Assembly (NCBI GenBank): GCA_030425425.1
Contig: JAUIAO010000022.1
Span: forward strand, 1-64,000
Reading direction: 5' to 3'
Length of the DNA: 64,000 nt
Source of the DNA: Bacteroidia bacterium
GTDB taxonomy: Bacteria > Bacteroidota > Bacteroidia > Cytophagales > Cyclobacteriaceae
Part shown: positions 62,669 to 64,000 of the stretch, in pieces
Numbering within the stretch: position 1 is the first letter of the stretch
Layout of the letters: every line of letters begins with the position of its first letter
Notes under the pieces: model-generated
Told to the model about the DNA's origin: nothing
The model's input: the letters and a program-made list of their open reading frames with translations, nothing else
Database searches by the model: none
Made by a program: the position numbers and the translations under genes

Positions 62669-64000
62669 ATGAAATTATTATTTTCAAAATACTTGAGACC
62701 GGATTTAGCGTTAGTTATTCTGATCTCATTAACTACGCTTATTTCATGTGAAGATTATCTTGAGCGCACACCGGATGTAAATGTGTCTGAAGATATCGCC
62801 TTTAGGAATTTTAGGAATTTTCAAGGTTTTACAGAAGAATTGTACCAGTGTGTGCCTGATTTTACCAATGGTTACTGGACCAACTCTTGGAACTGGGGCG
62901 ATGATGAAATTCAGTCTACATCGAGAAACTTTCATTTCGGTGTAAAGATCGAGAATGGTGATTTTTGGGGATGGCAGAGTGAATTTGACGGATGGGGAGC
63001 TGGCTGGATGGACGATCAGTCGAGCACCGTAATTACCGATCCAGGGGAGAGATTTAACAAAGGACTTTGGCCTCTGGCGTGGTATGGCATTCGGAAGGCC
63101 AATGTTGGCCTTGAAAATCTGGACCTGCTGACGGAGGCTACTCAGGAAGAAAGAGACTTGATCGAAGGTCAGCTTCTGTTTTTTAGAGGTTGGTTTCATT
63201 TTCAACTGATACAATACTTTGGTGGGCTTCCTTACATAGACCGTGTATTACCAGCAGACGAACCTTTACGTCTTGATAGATTAAGCTATCATGAATGTGC
63301 AGACAAGATTACTGCAGATTTAAGAAGAGCCGCAGATTTATTACCAATTGACTGGGATGATACAGAAGCTGGTAAAGCTACCTTAGGTAATAATGCGCTT
63401 AGGATCAATAAGATCATGGCTCTAGGATACCTGGGTAAAAATTTGTTATGGGCAGGTAGCCCTTTGATGAACAAGGAATCCACAGGGGCAGAAACTTATA
63501 ATGAAGAATACTGTAGGAATGCAGCAGATGCATTTGGGGAATTGTTGAGTTTGGTGGAATCAGGCGAAACACAATATTCGCTGGTTAATTTTGCCGATTA
63601 TTCTTCTTTATTCTATACAACCGGACAGAATTGGGCATTGCCTGGAATGACCGAATCCATATTCAGACATGTTTACAATGATGCACATGCATCAACTTAT
63701 GGGACGGCAAAACAATACACTCCGGCGGCTCCCGCAGGAGATGGTGACGGAATCATCTTTTTACCGACTGCCAATTATGTGAATTACTATGGTATGGCGA
63801 ATGGATTGCCAATAGACGATCCTAATTCTGGTTATGATCCGGAACATCCATGGAAAGACAGAGATCCTAGATTCTACAATGATATTGTTTATGATGGGGT
63901 TCAGGTGATTCAAGGGTCACTTGGTGCTAATGATCCTCCGGGCAATCGTTGGGCTAATCTCTACACCGACGGAAGTTATCGTGATCCTGCTACAGGTAGT
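62669..64000 (+). CDS. SusD/RagB-family lipoprotein, locus 2 (partial)
   Basis: 444 codons open to the window end. Lipobox TLISC with Cys27, then CEDYLERTPD, the classic SusD opening; FFRGWFHFQLIQYFGGLPYIDR and DLRRAADLLP are SusD signatures. It starts 13 bp after susC2. A tandem 9-bp duplication (TTTAGGAAT twice at 62801-62818) doubles F-R-N near residue 46 without breaking the frame. The C-terminus is beyond the window. Confidence 0.92.
   Translation, partial: MKLLFSKYLRPDLALVILISLTTLISCEDYLERTPDVNVSEDIAFRNFRNFQGFTEELYQCVPDFTNGYWTNSWNWGDDEIQSTSRNFHFGVKIENGDFWGWQSEFDGWGAGWMDDQSSTVITDPGERFNKGLWPLAWYGIRKANVGLENLDLLTEATQEERDLIEGQLLFFRGWFHFQLIQYFGGLPYIDRVLPADEPLRLDRLSYHECADKITADLRRAADLLPIDWDDTEAGKATLGNNALRINKIMALGYLGKNLLWAGSPLMNKESTGAETYNEEYCRNAADAFGELLSLVESGETQYSLVNFADYSSLFYTTGQNWALPGMTESIFRHVYNDAHASTYGTAKQYTPAAPAGDGDGIIFLPTANYVNYYGMANGLPIDDPNSGYDPEHPWKDRDPRFYNDIVYDGVQVIQGSLGANDPPGNRWANLYTDGSYRDPATGS

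Overview
The window is chromosomal DNA of a Bacteroidota bacterium, most likely a marine Cytophagales (Reichenbachiella/Fulvivirga-like). Support: two SusC/SusD outer-membrane uptake loci, a fused CcoN-CcoO cytochrome cbb3 oxidase, many two-component and PP2C proteins, AraC-type regulators, an ISAon1-type transposase remnant, and promoters of the Bacteroidota form TAnnTTTG (the tRNA-fMet promoter is TTTG-N19-TACTTTTG). The family-level assignment is inference. The first 59 bases hold no gene.

0-19.4 kb is mostly housekeeping: a CPA1 Na+/H+ antiporter, a GPP34-domain protein, a K+ channel with RCK domains, a trehalose module (fused OtsA-OtsB convergent with a GH15 glycosidase), a DnaQ-like exonuclease, DnaB, a medium-chain reductase, a hybrid histidine kinase, a TonB protein, a CoA-transferase, and an EF-G paralogue whose G domain has lost the catalytic His of DTPGH.

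19.5-38.5 kb is a low-oxygen respiration region. It holds yceI plus an outer-membrane protein, hemN, a histidine kinase whose PAS domain has His and Arg at the FixL haem-site positions, a receiver-CRP/FNR fusion, usp-ccoI, and ccoS-ccoNO-ccoQ-ccoP-ccoG-ccoH-safE. Three promoters here (yceI, usp-ccoI, ccoS) have an FNR/FixK-like dyad at the same distance (58.5 bp from dyad centre to the end of the -7 element). A fourth dyad sits at a class II-like distance from a TACTTTTG element that is followed about 100 bp later by an orphan + strand terminator: a candidate small RNA. I infer that the kinase and the receiver-CRP fusion form a condensed FixL-FixJ/FixK circuit controlling these promoters.

38.5-48.5 kb, after der, is a signalling cluster: an H-NOX haem protein (Leu at the distal Tyr position, so predicted NO-selective), a single-domain globin, three stand-alone receivers, an intact receiver-PP2C phosphatase, a degenerate PP2C with a Roadblock-like N-terminus, a PAS histidine kinase and a SiaC-family phosphoprotein. 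No SiaB kinase, diguanylate cyclase or sigma factor is present, so the output is unknown. era follows.

49.6-64 kb is accessory: two AraC-type regulators, a leader region with four TTTTTACAATT repeats and a strong hairpin, susC-susD-lipoprotein locus 1, initiator tRNA-Met with a downstream tandem repeat, a decayed ISAon1-type element, a perfect 36-bp palindrome, paired LacI-like operators, and susC-susD locus 2, whose susD runs off the window end.
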